From Eulemur rufifrons (lineage: Eukaryota > Chordata > Mammalia > Primates > Lemuridae): a DNA stretch of 64,000 nt. Made by a program: the position numbers and the translations under genes. The notes beneath the pieces were generated by a model, which saw nothing but the letters and a program-made list of their open reading frames with translations, did no database searches and was not told the DNA's origin. The stretch's first letter is position 1. The number at the start of each line of letters is the position of its first letter. The DNA lies in the NCBI RefSeq assembly GCF_041146395.1, contig NC_091000.1, positions 15,266,501-15,330,500 on the forward strand, written 5' to 3'. Below, piece by piece: positions 21,186 through 33,418 of the stretch.

Positions 21186-23440
21186 GGGTATTTGTCATTT
21201 GTCAAATTAAAACCCACACTTAATTTTTATATGTAATAGAGATTTTTTGCTCTTTGTCTAAAGCAGGAGAAATCTGAAAGGCCAAACTCATATCTGCCGA
21301 TTCCATCTTGAGATATTGACATCAGCCACTGGAATGAATGCAAAGCAGATAAACAAATCTTCAGGTAAGTTCTATAAAGGCAGATATGCATCTGCAGAAT
21401 AATGTTTATATTAGACATCTGAGCTTTAATTATTAATATTTAATTGCCCTACTCACTAGCCCAAGATATATTTTAAGCCTAAGCCTTGAAATAACAGTAA
21501 CACACAGATGATTATAGAAAAAGACATAAAACTGTCTACTATTTGATCATGTGTCCCTAATCTGTCTCACCCTCGAAGTCATAAAATAGAAAGTACATAA
21601 AATTAAAGTTTTCAAAGAAATATTCACAGAATAGTGATGTCTGCATGAATTTATTCGAATAGTAAAACTACATGCTGGCTTCCTCTACGACACTGAGAGC
21701 CTAGAGAACGTCCCCTTATTGGAGAGCAGCGATGGTTTGTTTTGTTTTGTTTTTGCTACAATCTCAGACACAACTTTTACTTTGGTTGTAAGGATTCCCA
21801 TTTTCCCTTTATGTTTTACATATTTGCTCTCTTATTTCTATCTCCTAGATCTTAGATTGAATGCTGGGACCAGAAAAGAGCTCTAAAGTCTTGTGTTTCA
21901 CTGTTCCACACCATTTCTGTAGCCTAATCAGAATGTGGTATTTTTTTTTCCTAAGGCACTGCCATATTTTTCTCTCATCATGACACTTAATTTAAAGGTG
22001 GCAGACTGGAAGATGCACTGTACTGTGACAAATTTGTAAGCCACGAATTGATCTCTGCTCCACACAGCAATATGCAGGCATGCTATCTTGCAACTTACCA
22101 TAAATTATGTTTTACTTCTTTGCTCATAGACTTTCTGAGAGCTGAAAGGCGATGCAGAGACAAATAGGGGTCAGTTCCTCACTGTCATCCATAGCTGCTG
22201 GTAATTTATGGATAAGATATAACACCTGTGAGTTATGGTGTCTTTTGTTTGCTTGAGTTGTCCTTTGCTGAGGACTGCAATGCCTACATCATAATGTTTG
22301 AGTATTTACTATCATGTACTACAAAAAAAACCCTAAGTCATAGAAGCATGGCATTATACCCATGAGCTATAAGATTTATCCAATCAAAAAGCCATTTCTT
22401 CTTTTGGCTTGATGCCCTGGGGCTGGTGCACAAGGATGCTGCAGGAATATATGAGCAAGTCTGATTGAACTAAGGCAAGTTCTTCATTTCACAGTCATTA
22501 AAAGAACTGAGAGATTTCCTCACAGTGGGCCTTGGATAGCTAGAATAGTTCTGCCCGTCCTCCATCTCCCGAAAAACAATAGCAGGAGGCCTCGTGCCCA
22601 CGTTGTTATGAAAATACACTTTTAAAAAAGTAAACATAAGCAACCAATTAGAAGGAATGGAAGGAATATGCACCTTCCTGTTTGAAAAAATCTCAAGTGC
22701 AAGTTTATTCTCACTACATCATTTTAATTGCAAAAGAAAGTACAGTCTTAGGTGCACTGGCATTGTTACCATTAATTAATATTGAGCACACATTTTCTCC
22801 CAACTTTGCAAGTTACATCCCGATTGTAAGTTAAGCACTTTCTGTACTCTTTACAATCATTAATAGTAATATGGCAATGCTTATCACTGGCCTAAGTAAT
22901 GAAACACAAACCTACAACATCAATTAGAAGATGATGGATTATGTAATAGGAGAGAATTATTTATTTTGAAAGGCTGAAAACGAAGGAGTAGGAATATGCC
23001 ATAAAAAAATGTTAGCAGCTCTTCCTGCCCGTCTAATTATCCCCTCCCGGCAAAGATAGCCATGTGTTCGTGTTTGCAATGTACTCGGCACCTACATTCA
23101 CTTTATCATATTGTAAGGGAATTGCTGGTTTGGACCTTTGTTTTTTTATTGAGGTAAGTTCTGAAAGAATTAGGAACAGTTGAGCTAGGAGTGGTGTGTT
23201 ATTTTTTAATCTTAGCATTCTTTAGACTCTGAAGACTTCATATAGTAGGCATTCACTTTTTAAACAAAGTGAACAGACGAATGGAAATGGAAAGAAAGAA
23301 AAAGGGTAACAGAAATACATACTGTAGGGGCCAAAGTATATTATGTCTATGAATATAATTATGGTGTTTTCTCAGTATTGTATAATTTAATAAATTTGAA
23401 ATAGAAACACATAAGGTGTTGCATGGACTTTTAAATATAC
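21186..23440. other. Unique sequence
   Basis: About 2.2 kb with no recognised repeat or gene. Confidence 0.45.
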
Positions 23441-23445
23441 ATATA
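23441..23445. repeat. 5-base target-site duplication, left (solo LTR)
   Basis: atata, repeated at 23852-23856. Confidence 0.75.
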
Positions 23446-23503
23446 TGTTAGGTCCAGAGCCACGAGGGAGACACATGAAGCCTCAGGCATAGCAAAAATG
23501 CCG

Positions 23504-23509
23504 TTTATT
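23504..23509 (-). promoter_or_regulatory. LTR polyadenylation signal
   Basis: AATAAA on the minus strand, 58 bases downstream of the LTR TATA box, as expected for an R region. Confidence 0.75.
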
Positions 23510-23566
23510 CGAGCAGATGGGTAGAGGCCAAAGAGCATCCACCTTGAGGGAGGGGAAAGCCTTGGG

Positions 23567-23573
23567 TTTTATA
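23567..23573 (-). promoter_or_regulatory. LTR TATA box
   Basis: TATAAAA on the minus strand within the U3-like part; would direct leftward transcription if active. Confidence 0.7.
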
Positions 23574-23851
23574 GAGGGTTTCTCAGGGGGCAGTGAGTAC
23601 CTGGGCTAGAATAGCCACTGTAATAAATTTTTTTTTAAACAACCAATTTCTGGGACCCCTGCGTCAGTCTCTTCCTGTAGAGATACGAGAAGGGGGTGGT
23701 TCAGTCTTTATCAGGGGGGAGAGGAATGCCACAGCCGTCTGTTAGATTTCACAACCTCCTGGGGCTACTGTTTCACAAACCTTAGTTATTCTATTAACTG
23801 CATTTGGTCCCATACATACTTTTCGATTTCCTGCCTGGAACCATCCTAACA

Positions 23852-23856
23852 ATATA
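23852..23856. repeat. 5-base target-site duplication, right (solo LTR)
   Basis: An exact copy of 23441-23445; its last two bases double as the TA next to the following DNA transposon. Confidence 0.75.
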
Positions 23857-24216
23857 CAGGAGGCCCCTGCTTACAATAGTTCCACTTAGGAGTTTTCAAC
23901 TTTACAATGATTTGAAATTGATAGGCAGTAGAAACGGCACTTCCAGTACCCATACAACTGTTCTACTTTTCACTTTCAGTATAGTATTTAGTAAATTACA
24001 TTAGATGTTCAACCCGTTATTATAAAATAGGCTTTGTGTTAGATGATTTTGCCCAACTGTAGGCCAACATAAGTATTCTGAGCCTGTTTAAGTAGGCCAG
24101 GCTAAGCGATGATGTTCAGTAGGTTAGGTGTATTAAATGCATTTTCCACTCACAATATTTTCAATTTATGATGGGTTCATTAGGGCGTAAAGCCATCATA
24201 AGTCAAGGAGCATTTG
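23857..24216. mobile_element. Non-autonomous DNA transposon, Tc1/mariner-like
   Basis: Flanked by TA (23855-23856 and 24217-24218). The ends are imperfect inverted repeats: left caggaggcccctgcttacaat against the reversed right end caaatgctccttgacttatgat. The interior shows a known mammalian pattern (ttataaaataggctttgtgttagatgattttgcccaactgtaggc; aggttaggtgtattaaatgcattttc). No coding capacity. The exact family is not assigned. Confidence 0.75.
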
Positions 24217-24218
24217 TA

Positions 24219-25225
24219 TTCTGTCTTCAAAATTCATATGTTAAAAACTATCAGTGTCAAAATAGGCTTCCAAAACATAGTCTAAAATAGGGAAATCTCA
24301 ACTATGGGAAGAACATATGCACAGTTTAATAGCACAACCCGTTGGAAATCCTTAATCTGAAAAAGTCCAAGTAATCCAAAATAAAGTATTATAAGTTCTA
24401 TGGAGAGGGATTTATTTTTAGGAAAAGACTGTCATTGTTTATGTGAAATAAATATTTCTGAGTGTTTTTTATATTTGTGCTTAATTCCACTATACTAGGA
24501 TACCCAGATAGACATGTTTGTAGGGTAAGTATATGAATTCCAGTACTATTTTCTTTCTGCATTTTGTTCTCAATAATTACAAAAGCAACAATAACAACAA
24601 AAGTCAGATGTGCATAGACTCTACTTCCTCCAGTCTTCAGCTACTTCACAGTTGCCTGATATTTTAATCCTATTATATGCTTTATTATTATTCCAATTTA
24701 TACAAAGAGAAAAAACGGAGATGTGTAGGTGGGATAGATTAGGCGGGTATAAACTCTCTGCATATAAATGTATGCATTGAAATGTACGTATTGTGATACT
24801 CACTAAACAAATTCAATTAAAGTCTTACAAAGTAGTTTACAAAGCTGACTATATCTGCCATAAAAATGTCAACACTTGTCAGCCTTCTATGTCCTCTTTT
24901 TGTTTCTGGTCCAATTCAGGCCGATTCCCATTTGGGGAATTTCTGAATCCCAAGACTTAATTTCACTGAATTTCACCCTGTTATAGTAGAGTTTTCCTCT
25001 TTTTTGTCATAAAGGCATATAATTATGGAAAATGTGAGTTAGAATAAGAGAGAGCAGTGATTCAAAAAGGTAACAGGATAGATTCTACAAAACACAAGAC
25101 CATTTCAGGGAGTTTGAAGTTATGATAAAATTCTAGAGTGAATTCTTGTAAAATGGCTATGAGCTTTCAGAAAGGAAATGATAATCATTACAGGATAGGA
25201 TGAATTAACTAAGTTAAGAAAGGCC
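24219..25225. other. Unique sequence
   Basis: No gene. A short patch at 24340-24385 (gaaatccttaatctgaaaaagtcc) vaguely resembles a MER-type DNA transposon end; not called. Confidence 0.4.
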
Positions 25226-25689
25226 AGCACAATTCATAAGTGCAAAGATGTGGAAATAACACAAGTGCCCATCAATACATGAGTGGATTAACAAAATGTG
25301 GTATATGTATATCATGGAGATCTACTCGATCATAAAAAAAATTAACGAACTACCTATTGTATCATCCTGGATGACGCTGGAGCCCATTCTTCTAAGAGTA
25401 GTATCACAAGAATAGAAAAACAAACACCACACGTACTCACCATTGAATTGGTACTAATGTGCACATATGGAAAGTAACATTCACAGGGTGTTGGGCAGAT
25501 GGGAGCAGGGAGGAGAGGATGGGTAAATTCACACCTAACTGGTGCAGTGAGTGCTGTCTGGGGAATGGGCATGCTTATAGCTCTGACTCAGCGATGCAAA
25601 GACAATTTATGTAACCAAAGCATTTGTACCCTGTAATATTCTGAAATAAAAAAAAAATTAAATTAAAAAAATAAAAAAATAATAAAAAA
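25226..25689 (+). mobile_element. L1 3' end, sense, 5'-truncated
   Basis: Starts within ORF2 (agcacaattcataagtgcaaagatgtgg, ccatcaatacatgagtggatta) and continues through the decayed C-terminus to a 3' UTR with gggagcagggaggagaggatggg, ctggtgcagtgagtgctgtctgggg and ttgtaccctgtaatattctgaaataaa, ending in an A-rich tail (25646-25689). Mutated ORF2 and no clear flanking duplication suggest it is older than the 9814 and 14102 copies. Confidence 0.85.
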
Positions 25690-28600
25690 GTTGATTTTGA
25701 CAAAAAAGAGGCCAAATTATTAAATACTGTTTAAAGTAGTACTTTTAGGTAGGATGATTTGGAAAATGCTATAAATGTGGCGCATCTGAATTTCAATACG
25801 CAATGTGACAAAGACATTTTCTGTAGTACTCTGGGCAAGATTGTGAAATATGGATTGTGTGGGATTCAAGTGAATTTGTAGGTGACTGAAAAACTTTATT
25901 TCACAAATGCTACTGCTGGTTTGTGATTCTCCTGGACAGACGTCTGGGTGGCCCTGCTGCGGGCCTGTGTCATCAGCCCTGTTGTGCTCACTATTTCATG
26001 GTATGGTGAGAAGGAGCCTGTCTAATGAGATGGAACTTAACAGGGACTACAAAGAAACAGTGGGATACTACCTGGAATTTAAGATGAGTCCATGTGAAAA
26101 AGACTTACAGGCCTCCACTTTCATTATTTTGTAAGTTATGGGTTTTTTTCTTTAAAAAAAGTATTTAAGGGGAGACAATCTATTTTACTAAACTAACAGT
26201 GTTGCAGAAAGCTCAGAGCAAAGAGCATTTTCTTCTAGTGTAGCTGCCTTTGGGCTGGGTCTTTGCACCAGGAAATTGAGGATCACCAGGTTGTAGAATT
26301 TGGGGAAAGAAGAAAATGTCAAATTCAGATATTTATCCAGAACTTGAATGTGACTTCCTCTTTTTAAAATTATTTTTTATTTTTCCATAAAATAAAAACT
26401 TTTAAAATAGGAGATTTAAGATCAAGTTGGATATATACTTTATGCTAAGATCTACTTAATACTTACTGATAAAACCCACACCATTACAATTGATTCATTA
26501 AAATAAATACTAAGTAAACTCAGCACAGTAGAGTTAGAGACATTTCTGAAATTAAATTGAAGGCAAATGTAGTTAAAATAACAAACAAAAATGTTACCCG
26601 AAAGTGAGAACAAATCTTTTACAGTACACTATTTTAATAGATACTCATATTTAATTTTAAAGATGAAAATACTACCACATTTTAAATATAGTAAGTTCTA
26701 GCACAATTTAATGAGAAAGAATAAGTAATATTCAATAGAACTAAAAAAAGATGTATAAAAACCATGGTGCATAAAGTTCTAATGAAGATTTTTAATTTCT
26801 TTTTTTTTTTAAGATTTTTAATTTCTGTTGATAAAATGTAGTTGAACAAAGAACTACCATATTGAATTGGATTGGTATTACCTGCAGACTTTTCTTTCTT
26901 GAGTCAGAGGTTAAAGAAGTGATTGAGAATTTCAGATGGAATTAAAGGACAAAAAGTATTGACACAATTGGGTCACGTGGGCAGGCTGAACCTTGATTTG
27001 ACAAAAAGTAGTTGTGACTGCTCCAAAGTTACATGGTTTACGCAGTAAAAGCTAATACATGGGTTTCCAAACATTCCTGATGAATAAAGTTAGAAATGGG
27101 CAGACTGTCTCAAAGTCTTTCAATGAAGATAAAGTAAACACTGAATGTCCATGTGCCTGTGTGGCTGTTACTTTGAATGCAAAGTAGAAAAGGTGCTCCA
27201 CTAGTTATACCTTTCAAGGGAACTGGTAGATCTTTAACTGTGACTCACAGAGCCACATAGATTAAAATAGAAATGATTGGATAGTTATTTAAAACCTTCA
27301 GAAAAATATTTCAAAGGCAAGATGTTACATGCTTGACTAAGACATCTTTCATTATAAGTGAAATCTTTGTTCCTGCTATGATTCATTAACATAATTATTA
27401 TGGGAATTTGGTTAAGTGTGCATGCAAAAGGACAGTTACATCTTTAAATGAGGCTAACGGTAGCTGCAATATTTTAGACAAAGAATTGTATAGAATCAAA
27501 ATCTAAATCTTTACATGCTGTGGCTGAACCTCCATTCCCATATCATTTGTGTTTGCTTGCTTAGCTTTCATGAATTTAAATTACATTTCTAATAAAGGCT
27601 CATAAACATTATCGTAAATGCATTTTCTTTCAAAACTTCAAGGCATCCATTGACAATTGATTATGTATTACCTAGCTGTGAGAAATTTTTGGCTGTCTTT
27701 ATGGCCATGCTCATTTAGATGACATCCTTTGATGTGATTTAGTGAATTTGAACTTGGCAATTAACAAGCAAAAACCAAAACAAAACCTTGTATTAGATCG
27801 GATGTAGTGAAAAGTCTGTGGTTAACCCATATGTTACTTTACCTTTCACACTGAATTTTTCTATTTCTGCATAGCTCAGGAAATCTATATAAATTATGTA
27901 AATCACCAATACCTAAAAGACAAGGGAAACGCACGCATACATGTGTGTACACACTCACACGTACATTTGAGATTTAATGAATAATTCAAAATTTGAAATG
28001 TAAAAAGCTTTACCAAATAGATTTCTATGATGAGAAATTTGATCAACACAGCAAAATAAGACATCCAGTCAAAAGTCTGCCCCATTTAATGTTGGTGCCT
28101 GAGCACTCCTGGGTGATCTGATGGGTACGTGAAAATTTTGGCAGAAGATCATGCGTCTTTTTTTTGCGCTGAGCTGTGCCTTACATACTGATCTTGTACT
28201 TTTAGACAGTTTCAGTTAGAACCACTTCTGTACAAGAGTACTGCTGAACGTTTATATTTTTTAGCTGCTGTGATTTCTTTGCTCCCCAATCAGCCTGCAG
28301 CCGCGGGCATAATTACTGCAGTGGTTCTCTCTCCAAGAAGACTGGGGCTGGCGCCTCCGGAGGGAGAATGAGGACTGAGAGGGAAACTTAAGGAACTGTT
28401 TCAGTTCCCTGTTCAGGCAGGGCTTAAAAGTGGAGACAGTATAGTTTGCTGTGAAGAATAAGATCTAGTAGTCATGGTAGAAAAGAATATTAGGAAAAAT
28501 ATGATGAATATTATCTTTAAGTTGAAGGAAAATCTGCATATTAAAAGCTTTCCCCATTTAGACCACCATATGACTTACGACGCAATGCTGGGATGTGCAA

Positions 28601-28759
28601 TTAAATTATTTGTGTGGCCTTTTTTCTAATGAGATATTCTTAAAAATACAGAATAGGATTTTTTAAGGCTCGGTAGTTTATCCTAAATCATATTACGAAT
28701 GGGGTGAATTTAGCTTGTCTTCAGCATAGCATAGTAACAACAACAGCATTTAATATTCA
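25690..28759. other. AT-rich unique sequence with one poly(T) insertion
   Basis: About 3 kb with no recognised gene. The insertion at 26785-26826 is listed separately. 28290-28420 is locally GC-richer (cctgcagccgcgggcat; ggctggcgcctccggaggg), but no exon can be supported. Confidence 0.4.
26785..26826 (-). mobile_element. Poly(A)-only retroinsertion with duplicated target
   Basis: The 16-mer aagatttttaatttct occurs at 26785-26800 and again exactly at 26811-26826, separated only by ten T. On the minus strand this is target, A(10), target: what an L1-machinery insertion truncated down to its tail would leave. A tandem duplication with a slipped T-run is the alternative. Confidence 0.6.
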
Positions 28760-28925
28760 ATGAGGGTACAATAGACTGACTACGGCATGTGATGATTTCA
28801 TTTATTCCTCCTCACCCTTTGACTCAGGTACTATGTTTTACAGGTGAAAAAACTGAGATGTAGAACATTTAAATAACTTACCCAGGCTATAGGATTCAAG
28901 TTCTTACTTTTACATTTGCATCGTT
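28760..28925 (-). repeat. MIR SINE, antisense
   Basis: atttcatttattcctcctcaccc, then caggtactatgttttacaggtgaaaaaactgagatg, then taacttacccaggctataggattcaagttc: the MIR order in reverse. Confidence 0.8.
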
Positions 28926-29262
28926 GCCCCTCACCCTCGAATTAATAATAGCATATTATTATATAAATGAATGTGTGTTATTAATTAGTAATGTTTTTTG
29001 TTCATTCATTTATTCTATAAATATATATCAAGCATCTACTTTACAGCTGTGCATGAAACTGCCAAAAATCCTTCCCCTTGTTTAGTATATGTTCAAAGGG
29101 GGAAAGTGGACAATAAAATATGTATAATGAATAAGCAAATGGTATAATCAGATACCAGGTCATAAATACCATTGATAATAGAGAAAGTGTACTGAATATG
29201 AGGCATCTGGAATGCTGGAGAGGGCGTGGGAGAGCAGACTGCTATATTAAACAGGGGTATTT

Positions 29263-29277
29263 AAGAATGTGAGATTT
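29263..29277. repeat. Target-site duplication, 5' copy (Alu monomer)
   Basis: aagaatgtgagattt; the copy at 29454-29468 differs at one position. Confidence 0.9.
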
Positions 29278-29278
29278 A

Positions 29279-29420
29279 GGCCAGGTACAGTGGCGCATGC
29301 CTGTAGTCCCAGCACTTTGGGAGGCTGAGGCAGGAGGATCGCTTGAGTCCAGGAGTTTGCAGTTGCAGTGAGCTGTGATCACTGCACTACAGTCTGGAAA
29401 CACAGTGAGACACTCTCTCA
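29279..29420 (+). repeat. Free left Alu monomer (FLAM-like)
   Basis: Begins ggccaggtacagtggcgcatgcctgtagtcccagc and ends with the first-arm terminus (tgagacactctctc) directly followed by an A/GAA tail, with no second arm. It is a complete monomer because the flanking duplication closes around it; FLAM-type monomers predate dimeric Alu. Confidence 0.9.
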
Positions 29421-29452
29421 AAAAAGAAGAAGAAGAAGAAGAAGAAGAAGAA
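29421..29452 (+). repeat. (GAA)n microsatellite in the SINE tail
   Basis: A tail of aaaaa turns into about nine GAA units, a common fate of Alu A-tails. Confidence 0.9.
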
Positions 29453-29453
29453 T

Positions 29454-29468
29454 AAGAATGTGGGATTT
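29454..29468. repeat. Target-site duplication, 3' copy (Alu monomer)
   Basis: aagaatgtgggattt, one mismatch to 29263-29277. Confidence 0.9.
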
Positions 29469-29495
29469 GAGCAAAGGCTTGAAGGACATAAATAC

Positions 29496-31894
29496 TTCCA
29501 AGATGTTACAATAAGATTGACAACAATCCTTTCCCTTCTGCCTACTTACCTGTCCCAGGTTGATGTGGGTGTGTGAGGATGTGTTACCATTGCCATACAC
29601 CTGGGACAGAATGACAGCATAATAGGATGTTAAAGTTGCTCCTCTTTACCAAAACAGAGCATTTCCACCTGGAGACCTGCATTGGGCACGTCAGACAACA
29701 TTCCCCACGGTGTGATCATATTCGGTCCTTCCATTCTCTGTGTAGGTTAGTTCTTCATTCTTCATGTTAGGTTTCCTCACCTCTGAGTGCAAGGTCAACA
29801 CCTTGTTAATCTTTATATATCCCTGTAACTACTTCCACAAGCCCCACTATTTATACCAACGCTTCGAAGAAAAGTACTAAATGAATTTTTATGTATGCAA
29901 AAATGTATTTTTCATTCTAAAGGTAAATTTCTTAAAAAAGAATCAAACTTTTTGTGGAAATTACCCACCAGCTACAAAAAGAGGAATCAAATTGTAGGAA
30001 AACATAAAGTTCCTTATTTTAACCAGACATTTGCTAGTGGTTTCTTTTGTTTTTGTTTTTGTTTTTTTCTGATACCCAGAAGAAAGCCTTAACATGCAAA
30101 AGAAAGTTAAAAAAAATGTCTAATGGCTGAGACCGTGAGGACAAATTTCTTTCTGTCCTTTTTATGGTAAACATGTCTTTATTCCTCTTACCAAATATAG
30201 CTGGTTCCATATCAGGCTACTATTTTCTATGATAAAACTTGAAACATTTATCTATGTATTAGTTTTAAATTGACTCAGACACATGGTTGCCTTAGAATGA
30301 TGAAATAGTTCTTATAAAAAGCGAACTATCCATTAGAGCCAGGAACAAGCTGGCGGGAACTTATGTTGTGCTATTGAAAGGGGAGCTGCTGAAAATAGCC
30401 AGTGCTAAATGAGGTAGTGAATTTGTTGATTGGTTTGTTGTGATTATTTTCTCCATCATTTTCCAAAAGAAGGAGCAGATGTGAGTTCTCACAATTTTCT
30501 ATTTTTTCCTTGCCCCCCAGATTTAGCTCATTGATTGCATGACTTTCTCATTGCTCATCTTTCCAAAAAGTCCACGGTAAGGAGGTATTCTCTGCCAACC
30601 CACATGGGAAGGCAGTGCCTAACAGGGAATGTGTGTCACTTCCCCAGGGACCAATCAGCTGGACTTAGTCACATGCGTAAGTCAATTGAAAAGAGACCTT
30701 GGTAATTACAGACATGAGTAGATATATTTTCTCCCCATGGTGCACCGGGAAATTCTAAACAATCATCTGATTAGTCATAGAAATATGTCACCTCTACAGA
30801 CTTTCACACTACACTTCAAATGAAACTATTAATTTCTCTTAATGGTGTAAACATGTATCCTGTTTTATATTCATAATCTCTTTGTTCCAAACATACCAAC
30901 CATTTAAAAATTAGTGCTAATGTTCAGGTGTTATGGTACCTGACATAACATATTCATGCATCAAGCAGTTAGTCATTTTTTAGTGTAGACACTACATCGT
31001 TCTTCCCTCCAAAGAAGAATCTAGATTTGCCTCAAATCTAGAAATATAACCACATGTACGATTTGACAATAGATCAGAAAGCTTGGATACTTAATTTTTG
31101 GCAAGCATTAAAGAGTTTAGGTGCCCCATATCTATGGAACATTTCAAGTAACCTAAAGTCAAGAAGTGCACACCTAACTTTGAGTGCTTAATGATGGACA
31201 CTTTCCAGTGACATTTCTAGGAAATCACACAAATTAAGTGCAGTGGTCAAAATAGTTAGATGGCAGCCTTGAAAGTCTTAACACTGGTGTCAGACACTTC
31301 ATTCTCTTACCTACCTTTTTTCCATAGTTGCTAGAATTAGGGAAAACAGGCAGAAGAAATACGAATGGGAAAGTTGAAGGCAAATAAGCGATAGATTATT
31401 TATTTACAGCTGTGCCTAAATTCTCCTCTCCCAAAATAATGAGATGGCTACCTAAAAATCCATCACCCATCTGGAGGCAGCTGCCCTCTGATTCCTTTCA
31501 GAACTCTATGGAAGAGATCGACTCAGAGAAATGCTTCTACGGAAGAGGTTTTCCTCTCACCAGTGACCTTCTGTGCATTTCTACTGCTTTAGTCTTTGTC
31601 CATATGCCTGTGTTGTTTTCATGTGGTTTTAAGGACTCCAGATTCTCAGCCTTCAATCCAGTTTTACATATGCAACTGCCAAATAAGCCTTCTGAGGCAG
31701 CAAAGCAATAATCACATTCCTATTTTGCTCAGAACACTTTACCCGTGTGCAACTACCATGTGCACAAATACGACCCAGATGTAAAAACAAATATATAATT
31801 ATAGGATAATTAGAGGAAGAATTTATCAAGTAGCAACTGGGATTAGGTGATGTGACTGAGTATCTTTTAATTTTTTTTTTAGTTTTTGTATTTA
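29496..31894. other. Unique sequence
   Basis: About 2.4 kb with no recognised repeat or gene. A 99-codon open frame at 31412-31711 has no recognisable domain. Confidence 0.4.
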
Positions 31895-31905
31895 CCAAAT
31901 TTTCT
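31895..31905. repeat. Target-site duplication, left copy (Alu at 31906)
   Basis: ccaaattttct, repeated at 32218-32228. Confidence 0.9.
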
Positions 31906-32217
<312 letters not shown>

Positions 32218-32228
32218 CCAAATTTTCT
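32218..32228. repeat. Target-site duplication, right copy (Alu at 31906)
   Basis: An exact copy of 31895-31905. Confidence 0.9.
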
Positions 32229-33254
32229 ATAATATAATGAATTATTATTAATTTAGTAATCAGTTAGAAAAATATTTTAAATATATTTATAATATAAAAT
32301 AACATAATTATATGTTTTCCTTTTTCCAGTTCTCTCTCTTTTATTTTGTGCACTAAGAGCAGAAAGATGTACCTGTGGGTTTCTTTAAAGTCATGGTCTT
32401 TGAAAGGTCAAACAAGGCTTGGGAGGGAAAAGGAAATAGGAACTGAGAAGCTTAGACTATTAGAGGAGAATAAATGAGGTTTTTAGGGTTTCTCCATTAT
32501 TTATTCCAGCTATGACATAAACAGTTACATAAAAAATTCAGGCTAAAGACTAACTAGGAATGACAGGTATTCTTTGTTGGAGTTTCCTGTGGGCACATAT
32601 CCTTAGAGAACCAAACGTCTTGGTGACAAGGAGCCAGTCTGGGAATGGCGATCTTGGCCATTTCCACTCAAGAACCACTGCTAACAGGAAGCTTTGACCA
32701 GCCTCAGAGAAGCAAAACGCATTCCCGAGGAAAGGGCACGGAAAGAACTAGGAGCATTTGAGAGCCCAAAATAACAGAATAACATTTAAGAAAAGGATTT
32801 CAGTCCTTAGGGTGAGGTGGACGGAGAAGGGAAGAGTGAACAGGAAATGGAACGCTGACTGGAGAAACTGTTTCCGGAGGCAAGTCAGGTCCCAGAGCTG
32901 CAGAGGTCCCCAGCCCTGGGGGTGCCATTCCCATTGTAGTTGACGTGACTGGTGCACTTCCGAGGTTGAAAAGTGCAGTGGCCCCACAGAGCAGAGCATC
33001 CTGTCCAGTATTGCAAATGGGGTTCCCTTTGCGGGGGAGGGAGTGCTGGGGTTGAGAGCTACCAAACAATAGTCTTGGAGGGAACACAGAGGGACAAAGG
33101 AGAGATTAGCAATAGTTGGTCACTGATACGGCATAAAGGACTTGGCAGTGAAGGCAGAGGTACTAGATCCTCAGTCTGGAGGATTGGCTTAATTCAAAGG
33201 AGTGAAAGAAACTTAGATACAATAGAGTAGAAGAGAGTATTGGCTCGGTTTACA
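32229..33254. other. Unique sequence
   Basis: No gene recognised. 32700-33110 is less AT-rich and open in several frames (up to 105 codons), with no domain and no exon borders I can defend. Confidence 0.4.
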
Positions 33255-33418
33255 ATTGCCTGGGATGGTTTTTAGGCTGTATGATGTGCCAGATTTTGTG
33301 CGGTTTACTTACTATCTCTGTGCCTCAGTTTTATTACATTATTGTTCTTAAAGGAATGAATGCATATGAAGCACTTGGCCCGTAGGAAGCGATCAATAAA
33401 TGCTGGCTACTGCCACTT
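33255..33418 (+). repeat. MIR SINE, sense
   Basis: tatctctgtgcctcagttttattacattatt, then gcatatgaagcacttggcccgtaggaagcgatcaataaatgctggctactgcc: the MIR 3' region in order. Confidence 0.8.

Larger units (their letters stand above)
23446..23851 (-). repeat. Solo LTR of an endogenous retrovirus, antisense
   Basis: A 406-base unit with short inverted ends (TGTTAGG at the left, CCTAACA at the right) between exact 5-base duplications. Read on the minus strand it has LTR signals in the expected order: a TATA box (TATAAAA, 23573-23567), a polyadenylation signal (AATAAA, 23509-23504) and a terminal U5-like part ending ctctggacctaaca. There are no viral coding genes on either side, so it is what remains after recombination between two LTRs. 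I do not recognise the family. Confidence 0.85.
28995..29495 (-). repeat. L2-type repeat, antisense, split by an Alu monomer
   Basis: ttgttcattcatttattctataaatatatatcaagcatctac begins a reversed L2-like end; the later gatttgagcaaaggcttgaaggacat (after 29468) fits the same ancient unit. The Alu monomer at 29279 lies within it. Confidence 0.5.

Noticed and set aside
23446..23851. A larger provirus around the LTR
   Set aside because: No viral reading frames on either side and the 5-base duplication closes around the single LTR.
32748..33230. Cluster of overlapping frames of 60-105 codons on both strands
   Set aside because: Several mutually incompatible frames with no domain; typical of a locally GC-richer noncoding stretch.
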